DNA from: Coniferiporia sulphurascens
Taxonomy: Eukaryota; Basidiomycota; Agaricomycetes; Hymenochaetales; Hymenochaetaceae
NCBI GenBank assembly: GCA_002794785.1
Contig: NBBA01000002.1
Coordinates: 1-64,000, forward strand
Direction: 5' to 3'
Length of the DNA: 64,000 nt
Both the position numbers and the translations under genes were made by a program. The notes beneath the pieces were generated by a model. That model was not told where the DNA came from. It worked only from the letters and a program-made list of their open reading frames with translations, and did no database searches. Below, piece after piece: positions 11,379-24,143 of this stretch (its first letter is position 1; every line of letters begins with the position of its first letter).

Positions 11379-13395
11379 GGAAGGCTGGGGCAAAGAAGTC
11401 ATGGTAGTCATTTGCGAGACTCGAGTTCAACGCTTGTCCTTTAGAAGGATGAGGTTGAAAATGATCATGGTGATCTAGGACGTGAACTCGTAGATAACGA
11501 TTTGTCCTGTTCGCTTACGTTGAGTAACGATCATGTGCTTATCACGAGACGAGTGGGCACCTCACGACGCGTCTTATATACACCTAATGGCACGTGCTCA
11601 GGCTGAAGTGACGGGTATATCGCTCGTTGAGCTATCTTTCCTTACGACCTAAGAAACGGAACAAGTAAGATGGAGTTCCTACATTAAACACCTATCTGAA
11701 TAGGGGTTCTACTATATCTCAAGGGAAGCTCGAGAGTGGAGACCTCCCGGGCGCAGAAATTACTATAGTTACTGTACCGTGACCTTAGAGCTTCAAGTTG
11801 CTTCGGGAGATCCAGTTTAGAAATGTCTAGTTGTAATGGGGAGACTTCCATTCATGATAAATCTTTCAACAGATACATGAATAGTGGAGCTCACTCCTTT
11901 TGGCTCCGGACCGTGACCCGGAGTTGCTACGGCGGCCGCTCGGGCCCGTTTCTTACATTGCTAATTGATATAGGCTGTGCGTTGTTCATTTCATGATCTG
12001 CAGGCACAAAGAGACACATGATATATCTGTCCTTATCAGCTTTCCTCTTGTTAAAAATGCGTTTTTGGGGCGCGCAGTTCCACGGGGACCATATAGCACG
12101 ACTGGTCCGGATAAATATTCTTAAAAATATCTTGAGCTGGTGCCTACTCACGAACGACCTCAGACATGTTTGACGTTTCAAGTGTGATTGAGGTAGGATG
12201 TCCGAGCACTAGGCTGATGAGATTAGCCCTTCAGGCACATCTTCTTGGTAATCCCTTTCATTTTCTGAGCGCCCAAGAAACATCCGGCTTAGGAAAACAT
12301 GGTCAAAATTTCGACGTTTGCCTTAACAGATCTTATTAAAGTAATATATACATAAATCCAGGGTTTAAAGGTTTCTGAGTCGTCGCAACACGATAACGGC
12401 CCCAAAATTTGTTCAAGGCCATCATTAATACACAGTGCTGTTAACTGACCAACGTTAGTGTAGCCAGGTTAAGTCCACGTGGGGTCGATTGGCAATACAA
12501 CAACGTCCCTTGGGGCGAGGAACCAGACCAGCTGATTAAATCGAGAGAGCGAGATGCATCGGGAATCCGGGGGCCTTTCCAGATAGGCTCGGAGTAGTAA
12601 GGACGCCGACGCTACGCTTTGGCACAGGGAAGAAATTATGCTGCCGCCAATACAAATAACTTCCCGGGTTAACGCGGACCGGAACGTTTAGACGGGATAC
12701 AGATAATTAAGGGTGGCATGATTTAAACAATCGGGATTTGGTCCCTTACACGAGGCAGGGTATGGCACGCAAGGCGCTCAATATTTGAGTCCTCAAAGGA
12801 GCAAGGCGAAGCAGGCAAGGCGAAGGTCACGTAGGAAGCGAAGATTCTCCGCAGAGTCGCGCAGACCTGTTAGACTTAAACTGGCTTGACATCATTGTGA
12901 GGGCAGCCTAACGGCCCCTTCTATCCGTCCGGTTCGCTTTCTCCGTTACGGTTCCTGATCTCCTGTAGAGGACGGATAATTATGTACACGGCGACGTGAA
13001 GGGGTGTAATTGCTTTTCGCGGATCACAATACACGCTAAATCGGCAACTTGAAAGACGGAGCGCTGCACCTCCTGACCTCCCGGATCAGCTGTGTCTAAG
13101 TTCACCATGTAAGTTCGACGTGGATACCTGATTTACTCGGGCCATTGAAGAAAAACTACCATCATTTTAGTATTTTTCTGACGGTCCAAATTATTTTCCG
13201 CAAGATATAAAATAATATGAAGGGAGATTGTACTAAGAGACAGATAAAATAAGCATCAAGTAATGAAGTAATTCAAGGAAGAAAACAGGAAATAGGAAAA
13301 AGCTAACGCGTCAAAATACAGTACATAATGGAAAAAATTCATGAAACCCCTCGTAAAGATCTTTTGGATTGGGACACAGTCGAGTTAGCACGCGC
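11379..13395. other. Long gene-poor stretch (2 kb)
   Basis: There is no exon with recognisable family features. Only short open frames (under 90 codons) occur on both strands and none joins into a plausible protein. No inverted-repeat ends were spotted. It may be regulatory or decayed sequence. Confidence 0.5.
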
Positions 13396-15672
13396 TCATA
13401 AAACATACATGAAGTCCTCATTCTGGAAATCGGTAAGGTCATCGAACGCCTGGTCATTGGTAACGCCCTCCTTCTTATTCGTTGCGATACGGGCTCGGTC
13501 AGCGTCCTCAATCGTCAAGATCGACGTGTCGACGACCACCGCCGCTTTTCCTAACTGCACACGCTTCGCTGCCTGGCGGCGATTAAGGTAGTGCAAGTAA
13601 AGTGCCGTGACACTACCAGGAAATCGGTCAGACAAGACACGTAGGTTCGTATGCAAATGGAGGATAAAAAAGGACCAACCAGGAAAGAATGGCAAGCATG
13701 CACCAGCAGACGAGACTGTGGGAAGTATCAGAAACACATGACGATGGACAAAATGACGAGCCACTTACTCGGTAACAAGTCCAGGTGTATAACGTGGACT
13801 CATTTTCGTCTGGTAGACTTGCGGGCCGACGATCTTAAAAACCGGTAGATAATTAGTATTATATATCGCATATGTATAGGCAAAGGATAGGCATACATTT
13901 CCAACGCACTGTGCGACGAAGAAGATGGCGGTCGTGGTAACCTTTTTCGTGTGTCCACATGCATTAAGCGGTGCCTACGCGTAAAGCATCGGTTGGATGC
14001 CACCCATGACGGACAACACATAGTACGACGCAAGCAATTTTCCGCGATATTCAGTGCCACGCCCGAGCTTAAGCATCGCGATTGAACCAGCGATGGGAAA
14101 GCAACACATGAGACTATGAGGATGATGATTAAACGATATATAAAAAGTAGAGCGGTAAGACACGAATACGATGACGGGGAAGCGCAGACGAATCTTGTTC
14201 GTGAGCCATGCGTCGGCGAAGATAGAGACCACAGTCGGCACGCCAAATGGCATGTTAAAAAGAATACTTTGGAACTGTTGGATGGTCTAATAGTCAGCAC
14301 AATTCCTGGAGCTTTAGGAAAAACGTCAGCCCACAGAATCGAAGCCAAAGCCCTGGATAATCAGGGGCCCGAACGCTCCAATCCCGCCACTTGGAAGCCT
14401 AAAAGAGGGAAAATATTAAGACCGATATGAGATTAAAGATAATGAAGGCATGAGCTCACGCAGCGAGAAACAGGAGCGCAAACCAGAGGTAGCTTTTCGG
14501 GTCCATGAACGTTTCCCAGAACTGGTCCCACTTCCAGACCTTCGATTCTGTGCCCATATTGTTATCACGGAGACGCTCAATTGCGAGTGCACGGTCCCTG
14601 CCCTTGAGGAACTTTGCGGTTGCCGGAGAATCGGGAAGGCAGAACCTAGTAGCGGAGGAATAAAAATGTGAGAAAATGGCCTTGATATTGAGAACTTAAG
14701 AGGGACACACCAGATCAAAGGAGAAAAAGCTACAGTGATCAGTCCGCAGAACATGAAGATAATCTAACGAAAACCGGTGAGCATAAAGAAGAAAAAGGAA
14801 AGACGAAGGAGTTCACCTGGTACGGCTGGAGATGCTTGCTGCTGATATGGCCGATACCGTACGATAAAAGCGAACCGACCTTGGGAGATAAATGGCTTAG
14901 CGTGAAAGCGGCTTGGGCGTTAATACAATAGCTTACGACACCACAGAACCCATTACTCGTGTTCCACGAAGCAGTGCGGTAGGTCTGCTCGCGACGACGC
15001 CACCACATTTGTGTGATGGTGATGAATGCCGGTGCTAATCGTAACAGTTAATGGGTGTACTCCAAAAAGATGCGGTTAAACTCACCGATCGAAGCTTCGA
15101 ATATTCCAAGGAATAGACGGGCAATGAGGAGGCCGGTGAAGTTATGGGCAGCAGATGAAGCGGCGACCATAGCGCCCCATGCAAGGACATTGAAGAAAAC
15201 CTGGATATAGCGTAAGGCATGAGTTTCGGATAATATAAATAGTCATCCTCACCCATTTTCCGACCGGAAGACGAACGAGCGCGTATGAGGAGAGAGGTTG
15301 GAAGACGAGCTGGGCGACATAGACGATGGATGAGAGCCATGAATACTGGGAGCTAACGAGGTTGGCCTCGGTGACGATGCCGAACGCGGATGTATACGAA
15401 AGCGAAGACTTGTCGAGCTGCTGGAGGAAGTAGATGACGAGCAAGACCGGGAGAACGCCATAGTCGATCTTGCGAAGGATGCGCTTGTCCTCCTCGGGGG
15501 TCAGGACGACATCCTCCTTGATATCCGCGAGGACCTGTGCGGCGGCGTCGACGCCCCTTGCGTCCCGTGGTTCGCGGGCGGCATTGGGTTCGGGTGAACG
15601 TATACCCTCCTCATGGGCAATGGAAGCCTTCTCGTCGTAGTCGGTTATTGTTGAAGACTTTGTTCCCGACAT
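13396..15672 (-). CDS. MFS transporter, anion:cation symporter (Dal5/TNA1 type)
   Basis: This is a twelve-helix major-facilitator permease, probably in the plasma membrane, for organic anions such as carboxylates, vitamins or allantoate. The start at 15672 gives a long acidic cytosolic N-terminus (MSGTKSSTITDYDEKAS...), then LTPEEDKRILRKIDYGVLPVLLVIYFLQQLDKSSLSYTSAFGI, the classic Dal5-family entry into helix 1. Later exons give SSQYSWLSSIVYVAQLVFQPLSSYALVRLPVGKW, then LIARLFLGIFEASI. The central loop LPDSPATAKFLKGRDRALAIERLRDN is diagnostic for the family. The C-terminal tail is long and charged and ends ...DLTDFQNEDFMYVL at 13396. There are many short introns. The gene is divergent from a Gfo/Idh/MocA oxidoreductase, suggesting that the transporter feeds that enzyme's substrate (inference). 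Confidence 0.92.
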
Positions 15673-16172
15673 GACTGGAAAGCAGCAATGGAGAGGGCTT
15701 GAAGAGACTGGAGGCATAAAACATGCAGTATATATAGCGGCACCACCATTCTGGAGGAGGGATACGGTGGCGCGTAGGGAAAGCAGAATCCAATGGAGAA
15801 GCACCTGGCCCAGGAGAAGCGATCAGATGCTTCTCTACCCTTATTTCCCCGGACCGTGCGGAGAAAAACACGGGGTGTAAATATATTGCCATAAATGGGG
15901 GAGCCCGACCGTCGGCTGTGGCTACACAGCTGGGGGTGGCGCAGCAGGCGCGGGGTCCGACCGGCAAAAGCCGAGAGCGCGCAGTCTGGTCGCGTCCGGA
16001 CGCGCTTCACATGACTCCTTCGGCCTCGAGCTTTTATATCTAGCGGCGGCCCGGTCTGCTTTCCGGCATCATCGTCTGCTATTTGCGCCCACCGTCTCGT
16101 CTTCGTAATGCTTATAAGCCGTACCCATTCCCTATTCGCGTCCCCCGAAAATCTCTGCACTCTCCTCGAAAC
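15673..16172. promoter_or_regulatory. Divergent promoter of MFS transporter and oxidoreductase
   Basis: This is a 500-base head-to-head region. On the transporter side a TATATATA run lies near 15729-15736, about 60 bases from its ATG. A minus-strand frame that stays open across this region has no family resemblance and is most likely a non-coding extension. Confidence 0.5.
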
Positions 16173-17743
16173 ATGGCCAGCTCTATCGGTCGCGTCGCCC
16201 TTGTCGGAACTGGCTCCCGTGGGCTCATGTTCGTTAACGGCGTTGCCCAGCGCCCCGGCGCGCAGATAGTTGCATTTTGCGAGCCCAATCCCGTCCGAGC
16301 TGAGTATTACAACGCGCACCTAGAGTCGCTTGCCCAACCGCGCGTGCCCGTTTACAAGCCCGAGCGATTTGTCGAGATGCTTAAGACCGAGAAAGTAGAC
16401 ACCGTTGTTATCACATGCGTCGATGCGCTGCACGACCCATACATCGTCCCCGCACTTGAGGCGGGAGGTAAGTTCTCCTGTCTTTGACGCCCGTTTTTGT
16501 CCGAGTGGGCTAATTCCTTCGACAGTACGCGCTGTGACCGAGAAGCCAATGACCACCGACATCGAAAAGTGCCGAAGGATCAATCAAGCGGCGAAGAAGA
16601 CAGGTGGCCAACTGACAGTCACTTTCAATTATCGCTACAACCCCGTCCACGAGGCCGTTAAGCGTATCATTGCCTCTGGAGAAATCGGAAATGGTTCGTC
16701 CTTGCGGCGCTTGACCGAGTACCTGTGGTGTCCGGCTGACCGTTCACGACTTTCTGTTCCCCAGTGCTCTCAGTTCACTTTGAATGGCTTCTTGATACTG
16801 TGCACGGTGCCGACTACTTCCGCCGTTGGCATCGCCAGAAGTCCAATTCCGGCGGACTCATGGTGCACAAGTCCGGACACCACTTCGATCTTGTCAACTG
16901 GTGGATTGATTCCGAGCCCGTCGAGGTCGCTGGCTTCGGAAAGCTAGCCTTCTACGGTGATGAGAATGGCAAGAAACATGGCTGGGCGAAAGACTACGAG
17001 CGGGCACGTGGTAGCGCAGAGGCACAGAACGACCCCTTCGCGCTGCACCTTGAGAAAGACAATACGCTGAAAAGCTTGTACGCCGATGCAGAGAATGAAG
17101 ATGGGTACCATCGTGACCAGAATGTGAGTTGGCTGCGCAATCTTTGTCTGCTGGGACAGGCCGCTTAGATCCACAAACTAGGTGTTCGCGCCGAATATTG
17201 GCATTGAAGACGACATGAGTGTTCTTATGCGCTATTCAAATGGCGCAACGATGTCATACCACCTGGTGAGATCCTCTTTTTTTACGAGTCAAGGAGAAAT
17301 CCCTGACATCAAGAAAGACCGCGTACTCGCCATGGGAAGGCTATCGTGTGATGTTCAACGGCTCGAAGGGACGCGTCGAGCTCGAGGTCGTCGAGTGCTC
17401 CTACCGTCACCCAGACGGCCAGAAGATCACGGGCGGTATGGTGCACGGTACCGAAGCCCTCGCGAACGCAGGTGGTGCTCGCATATCCGTCCACCCCCTC
17501 TGGGCCGCGCCGCGCGTCGTCCCCGTCGTGTACGAGCACGCTGGGCACGGTGGAGGCGACGCACGCATGCTCAGCGTTCTTTTCGGACCCCGTCCCGGTG
17601 AGTCGGCCGACACTGGCGATGCCGCACAGCAGAAAGCGGGCGTACGCGATGGCACGATGGCACTAGCCGTTGGCCTCGCGGCAAATGAGAGCTTTAGGAC
17701 TGGCAAGTTCGTGAAGATTGCTGATCTTGGGCTCGATGCATAA
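16173..17743 (+). CDS. Gfo/Idh/MocA family NAD(P)-dependent oxidoreductase
   Basis: This enzyme probably oxidises or reduces a sugar or polyol-type substrate with NAD(P) in the cytosol. The start at 16173 gives RVALVGTGSRG with GxGxxG at residues 12-17. Then come VDTVVITCVDALHDPYIVPALEAG, the EKP motif with the catalytic-site lysine (VTEKPMTTDIE), VTFNYRYNPVHEAVKRII, and after an intron the substrate-domain core VHFEWLLDTVHGADYFRRWH, SGGLMVHKSGHHFDLVNWW and MSYHLTAYSPWEGYRVMFNGSKG. The frame is continuous through about four introns; one has the unusual donor GTTCGTC (about 16695). Length is about 450 residues, as in larger fungal members. The substrate is unknown. The gene is divergent from the MFS transporter. 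Confidence 0.92.
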
Positions 17744-18605
17744 TTATTCGAACAAGACGCGGTCTGTATACCTTTATCCTGTGCTGTACAGTATGGTATT
17801 GGATAAGACACAATAGATAGTAATGTAATTGATTGTACTCACAAGCTCGTCGGTGTAATCGGTGCATCTAGCGAGAACTTCATGGTCAAAGTCATTCAAA
17901 CCTGCTGAGTCATAGTCTCAAACAGGTCGTGACGTAAGATTGTGGCTCGCAAGTTACATCAGTACCGACATTGTACGCTTTCTCTTACAAAGTCACGACC
18001 TTCAACAAATTCAAAATTTTGACCCATACGTCGTGGCGATGGTATTAAAAAAGGATATGCGGGCTGCCGCATAGTATATATAATTCTTTCTGGGCATTTT
18101 TCTCAGCAAAGCTTTGAAATGTTTCCGGCTTGAGAGAAGGTTTTGTTTCGGATGTGACTTCGTAAGAAAGAGCATACGTTAGTAGAACGCAAAGCTCAAG
18201 ATCATTCTGGAAATCATGTATTTACGGGTACGTTTGGCATCGAGGACGAATGCATATGTACGATCAGTAAGGTGTATCTCAACGGTAACCTGTCATGCAC
18301 CATCAAGGGTAAAACCTACAATGGCGAAGATAGGTGGATACTAATAGTACCGTATATGTATCGCATGGTGTTACAGAAATCGTAATAAGGGTGTGAAATT
18401 ATAGGCAAAAGAGAGGAGGCAAGGATCTAGGAGGAAGGGTGCCGACGAATCTCCGCGAGGGGGTGACGGCACCTAACCCGCTGCGCACGCATTCCATAGA
18501 TATATAAACTGGCGAGAAGGGGTAAGAGATTTTCTCAAAAGCGGAATGAACAACATCGTGAAAGTATACGGTGAGAATAACAAAGACCCTTGTTTTTCAT
18601 ATAGA
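17744..18605. other. Intergenic between convergent genes, no gene seen
   Basis: This is the 3' region shared by the oxidoreductase and the P450. Short random frames only. Confidence 0.45.
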
Positions 18606-21021
18606 TTACTTGGCAGATTCCACTGCATGGTGGATCGCGGACGCGACCTTGTCCGAACGTGGGGTTATCTTGCACTCAAAAGGCTTAGGGTGCCTAAAAT
18701 AATTACGTGCACGCGAAGCATTGGACTCAGCAAGCTTGCACGACGAAATAATACATAGTATTCGAAATAGACGTACGTAATAAAACTTGGGGTGTACTCT
18801 GCGGTAGGCGTGATTGGAACGCCACTCGCGTCGAGAGCCTTCTCTATGTTGAAAGCCGCCAGAACAGATGCCGCTGCGATGAAAATCTGGTTGAAATGGA
18901 GGAACGCGTGATCAACATGTAGGCGCTCTAGATAGATAAGTCACCTACTGAGCTCTCTGCAAAAAGCCTGCCAGGACAAATCCTGTGTTTTATTAGTCAG
19001 GAAGTATGACGCATAGGCTTGAGAAGAATAACACACCGCCTGCCGAATCCAAACGCTGTCTTGCTGACATCCAATGGTGGTTTCTTACCTTCGAGAGACA
19101 GCCAGCGTTCTGGGATGAACTTTTCCGGCTCAGGATACTCCTTCGGGTTTCTCTGCATTGCCCTTTTCAAGTGGTCAACCATAAGTACCTTGTTATGAAT
19201 AAACATATTGTACCAAACATTCCAAAGCATCGTTGTCCCAGCCGGAATGAGGTACCCGTTGTACAGATCGTCTACAGCTGCGCAGTGGGCGAGACCTTAC
19301 AATAATGTCTGAGTCATACATCTTCTTTGGGGTCATTCAGCTTGTATCGGCGCACCCAGAGGTACCACAGGTTGCCACCTTATAAGGTGAGAACGAAAAG
19401 AGTTAAATCCGTCTCAAACGGTCATGATATGCGCTGACAAACCTGGACGACTCTTTGCATATAGCTTCGATATACGGCAGGTTAGGCCTATCCTCCATAG
19501 TCGGGAGATTGTCCTTTCCAATTACGCGATCCAATTCCTCTTGTGCTCGGCGTTGGACATCTGGATACAGAACCATAGCCAGGCAAAATGTAGTCAGCGT
19601 GGATACAGTCTTTGAAGCGTATCAGTACTGTCAGTCTCGACTTGATATCATTGGTAAATACCGTATCTGCGCCAGCTTTAAATCTGAGGCTTAGTCACGG
19701 TGCGATAAAGAGGTGTAAGGTTTGACGAACCAACGTAAGCGATGGAAGTTGACTTCGCAATTATATCCTCGTTTAAGATATTTCCTCCTTCGGCAAGATT
19801 GGACTCTATAAGTTTGCTTGTCATCGAAGGCTTAGCGGTCCCATTGTGCTGGAAGGAAGTACACGAGTCAGCGGATGCGTGTAACATGACGGCTTTAATT
19901 TATATTACGATGTTTCGTTTCGACACTTCGTGAGGTTCGTACAGCATCGCTTGTGAAAGCTCATTCGCCTCCTTTATAAATTTATGGCTGGTTCCAGGAA
20001 ACCATTTTGGGAAGAATTGCACTGAACGCAAATATCACTTAAGACTGATTCTCTTCCTGGGAAAATTAAAGGAATAGGAGAAGGAAGGAAGTAGCGGCAT
20101 CGTGCTTACACCATGGAAAAACGTTGATAAGGAAGAAGTCCTCCGCCTCTGTCACAGATTTGATAGCTTTTTCCGCGAGGTCTATGAATGGATCGTCTCG
20201 CTCCAACACTAAGAATGAACTCAGCGATACCCGTGAGCGCATAGATCTATTAATACCTACCTTTATGCCCATATGCGATCATGACCATAGCTTCTCCAGC
20301 AGCACTGGAACAATAAAAATCGATGTTAGCAAAAAAAATTATGATGCACATCCTCTTCCCATCCTTACTGTCTCGATAGCTCCTGAAAACTGCCTGATTG
20401 TTTGAGCAAACCCAAAAGAAACCGGTGGTTGATCTCTGTTTGCAGTTCATGAAAATCCGTGACCGCCGACTGGTTGAAGAATTGATGTATCATTTGGCGT
20501 GACTTCCGGTGTTCGTCGCAATATGGCATTAGGGAAGTCAAGCGATCCCATCTTCCACTGCAATTATTGAAACAGTTGAAAGCGTCAGTCAGGCTACACA
20601 GGGTAAGTTTCAGATATATTCGCACAGTTCGAGTAACGTGTTCTGTGGCCTCGACGAATAGTTATGTCCGCGCTTCTCGAAAAGCTCAAATGCGGCCTCG
20701 TATGTATTCACGAGGATATATGGCTTTCCCAGAGTCTTGAAGAAGGTGAGATCACCTAGAGAAAAGTAAGTCTGCGTCCGAGCTGGTCCCGTTCACACAA
20801 AATGTGTATAACTAACCGTACTTCTGCGCCCATTCACGGGTCTGCTCTAGGTCACCAATGTTGGGCATGTTGAAAATATTTCCAACAAGTGGCAAGCCCT
20901 TTGGCCCTGGCGGATAATCTGGTTTTCCAATGTTACGCCTACGCCATGGCAATGGCAGCCAAGACCCCAAGTAGTAAAAGGTGCAAACCAAAACCACGAC
21001 GTCAAGTACGAGCACGAGCAT
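18606..21021 (-). CDS. Cytochrome P450 monooxygenase
   Basis: This is a membrane-anchored ER P450 with many introns. From the ATG at 21021 there is a hydrophobic anchor (LVLVLDVVVLVCTFYYLGSW), the proline hinge YPPGPKGLPLVGN, LTFFKTLGKPYILVNTYEAAFELFEKRG, then SLMPYCDEHRKSRQMIHQFFN. The I-helix oxygen motif is intact after joining two introns (AYVAGADTTVSTL), followed by the K-helix ExxR (EAICKESSR), PERW (EPEKFIPERW) and the heme loop FGFGRRICPGR, which is split by an intron just after FGFGRR. The C-terminus HPKPFECKITPRSDKVASAIHH ends at 18606. One segment (about 19290-19350, between SRWQPVVPLG and DDLYNGYLIPAGTT) does not join cleanly. It needs either an unusually short intron or a one-base correction. 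The substrate is unknown. The gene is divergent from the FAD monooxygenase and is probably part of the tailoring set with the halogenases. Confidence 0.9.
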
Positions 21022-22299
21022 CACTGGATGTCGTTCAGGTTTGAGAACTTGGTATGCGATAAAATACGGACGAGTGTTATAAGTAATTGCGGTTAGATAG
21101 CGTAACCCTACAATCAGAAGTGTCGGACCTTTATGAATAGCATCGATCAGAGGGGTTACCGCAAAGGCCTATGATGTGCCCGCGTATATAGCATCCGGCT
21201 CGAGAAGCACCAAACCATCGCCCATAGCGAACTAAAGCTACCTTGTGATATGCGGGCTGCCCCATGCGATTGGCTCGGGCTCGCACGCAGTTGAACTAGC
21301 TTAGCTGGGTAAGATAGTTTGGGTGGATATCATCGGTTTAAGAAAATCTGATACGTATACGTACTTCGCTAGTGGGTTTGCAAGCAAAATATATAGAATT
21401 GCATACGCACAGGCTAGAAAGCATAATTTGAGCATACTAGTGCAGCATACGTGCCTTAGCGAGTCATCAGCATCAGCAAGGTCTGTCGGCCTCTCGCCTT
21501 TAAACCCACCTGCTTATAATGAGAGGGACGCCGTACCCGGGTCTGGGTGACGGATATTTTCCCTGTGCGGAAGTATCGGCCCGGGGACACTCATTCGGAG
21601 TTCTGCAGCGACTCGGAAGCGCTCCGAGTAGAAGTGAAAATTTCGGGGGCGCCAGGTTTTTCCGCCAGTTGGTGCAGTATTGGAGAGAAAACAGCAGACT
21701 TCTATTGACACATTACAGCTTTACCGAGCAGAAGATAAGGCGCAGGACGACCGGCGGCCGCGAGGGGCCCACATTTGCGAGAGATTCCCGAAATCAAGGT
21801 GCCACGTACGCTGGTGGCGAATGTGACATAAATAGCCTATTTTGGTGTCTGGATGAACGAATGTCACGGGAAAGTACATAGTATTATGTAACGAAAACGT
21901 CGACTCGAAGATCTGATTGAGTCTCAGTACGCAATCAAAACCTAAAGCCGCTGCAACACCGAAACGTCTTTTCAAGGCGCCCGAGATAAGTTCTGGCGTA
22001 ACGGACTCGTGGTTATGGAAATTTGGACAAATTTTTACATGCATTCCCTAAGTTCGACGATTTTGCCTATGCTTACTAAAATTTCCGCTTCTACGACTGG
22101 CATCCGATGTTTAGAATCCTTACAGCGTACTCTGTGAGAATACGCTTGCTAGAATTAGTTTCTGGCTATTTTGATCGAGTCTTCGTGGGTATAGCGACGC
22201 ATGCACAATGCTGCTTTCCCCTGGGTGTGCACCCGATAAGCTCACAGTCCTGCTCCTATTAGGCCGTTATAGTCGTTCCAACCCAATAACTACCCTTCA
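21022..22299. promoter_or_regulatory. Divergent promoter region of P450 and FAD monooxygenase
   Basis: The 1.28-kb head-to-head spacer contains no supported gene. A TATATA-containing site lies near 21184-21190 (P450 side). Open frames such as 21519-21881 have no family resemblance. Confidence 0.4.
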
Positions 22300-24143
22300 A
22301 TGCAGTCAATACCACGTATCAGGCTGGCCATATGGTGCGTCACACGTACCTCAACTTTCCGGTCAATGCGGTGCGTACTTATTGGTGTGATTATTTCCAG
22401 CGGCGGAGGACCAGGAGGCCTTGCATTGGCAGTGGTCTTGAACAAGTACTGTAGCGACGTTCATATTGACCTATATGAATCCGCTGCTAAATTCACTGAA
22501 ATTGGAGCCGGGATATCTGTGTGGAAACGAACGTGGTTCATTATGCAGACTCTCGGGCTTGACGCGTTGCTGGGAAAGATGGCGGTCAGGCCCCCTGTTG
22601 ACGAGCCTAGTGAGCAGGCGGTACCTCATATTGGCAGATCAAGTGTAATTTACTGACATGATTTTTCACACAGAGCCCGGATTTGTCTTTAGGAAAAGCG
22701 ATCAGGAAGAACCTGGTTTTAACTTCAGCCAGATGATCACACCGTGTAAGCGTTCAGGGAGTCTCTTCCCATCTCGCCCTTCGTTCCATCTAAATTCCGG
22801 CCAGACGGCTCGATTACACTTCACAGAGCCGATATGCTTAAGGTCCTTACCGACAATCTTCCGCCGCCCCAGGCTTTCCAAGCACACTTCTCAAAGAGGC
22901 TCATCTCGTACGAGCAGTCATCCGATAACGTGACACTTCACTTTTCCGACGGCTCGTCTGCGCAAGCGGACCTGCTCGTTGGAGCAGATGGAATAAAGTC
23001 AGCTACGCGCGCAACGATGTATGAAATACTAGCAGACGCCGCGGGCAGGACCGACCCGGCACGCGCTGATGAACTTCGAAGGTTCGTGCAGCCGAGTTGG
23101 ACAGGCACGTATGGATATCGTGCTCTTGTCGAGACGGAAAAGCTCGTGAAAGCCTACTCCGGACACCAGGCCGCTACTACCCCCTTGATAGTACGTAATT
23201 GCGTTCTGTGTTGGTAGGATGAACTAATGGCTGCGTTAGTATGTCGGGAAGGACAAAGTCAATCCACACTCCCTTCCCGAGTTAATTTTACTCACGAACT
23301 TCATGTAGCATGTCGTAGCATATCCAATTTCTCAGGGTCGTCTTGTAAACCTGATTGGTTTCGTGACGATTCCCGGAGGTGATGGAAGTGAATTGTCAGG
23401 GCCTGCAGTCATCGATGTTCCCAAGCAAGAAATGGTCGGCCAGTATAAGGGATGGGAACCAGAAATACAAGCTCTTCTTGACGTCTGTGGTTGCATAACT
23501 AATCCGTTGTTTCCGAGACTAAATAGCTCTTTCCTTCTAGTGTGTTGACAAACCATCGAGATGGGCCATTAGTCATATACGCGGTCTACCCACTTACGTC
23601 GATGGTCTTGTTGCCCTTCTCGGGGATTCGGTAGGGTCTTCATTCTCCAGCGATTTTCCAACACATTTAATAGAAAATCGATAAATGCCAATTCTAGGCG
23701 CACGCAATGACGACTCACCTTGGTGCAGGCGCGGGCCAGGCAATCGAGGTATATTTATCTCTCCAAAGGTGATCATGAAGTTGAAATTTATCGGGCGCTG
23801 GCTGCTTTAGGATGCATGCGTTCTGGGCCGACTCCTCTCCTCACCGCATGTCACGAAATCAAAGCTGACTTCTGTGCTGAAGGCGTACGACGCCATCCGC
23901 CGGCCATTCGGAAACGCGATTGTCGAACGTTCGCGGGCGACCGGATTCCTCTATGAGTTTAATGAGCTACCTGAAAATGTCGACGAGGACAAAGTACGAG
24001 CGGGCGCAAAGGATGAACTCGAGAAGCTGGCACGCGAAGTATATGAGAAGTGGGAAGTACAATGGACGTCAATGCCGGATGTAGAATGGAAGGCGGCAGA
24101 CAAATTCCTCCAGGACATTTCACTGGTGAAGTCGAGACTCTAG
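22300..24143 (+). CDS. FAD-dependent aromatic monooxygenase (salicylate-hydroxylase-like)
   Basis: This flavoprotein hydroxylase uses NAD(P)H and oxygen. The start at 22300 and a first intron give RLAICGGGPGGLALAVVLNK (GxGxxG, ADP-binding) and LYESAAKFTEIGAGISVWKRTW. Joining further exons gives FVFRKSDQEE, MITPDGSITLHRADMLKVL, DLLVGADGIKSATRATMY (the DG motif), GRLVNLIGFVTIPGG, and the second FAD motif in DSAHAMTTHLGAGAGQAIE (family GDxxH...P/T-x-x-G-x-G, here S in place of the usual second A). The C-terminus is PDVEWKAADKFLQDISLVKSRL. No frame break was found, and length is about 430-440 residues, normal for the family. It stands between the P450 and the halogenases, which suggests a role in ring hydroxylation or decarboxylative hydroxylation of an aromatic intermediate (inference). 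Confidence 0.9.
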
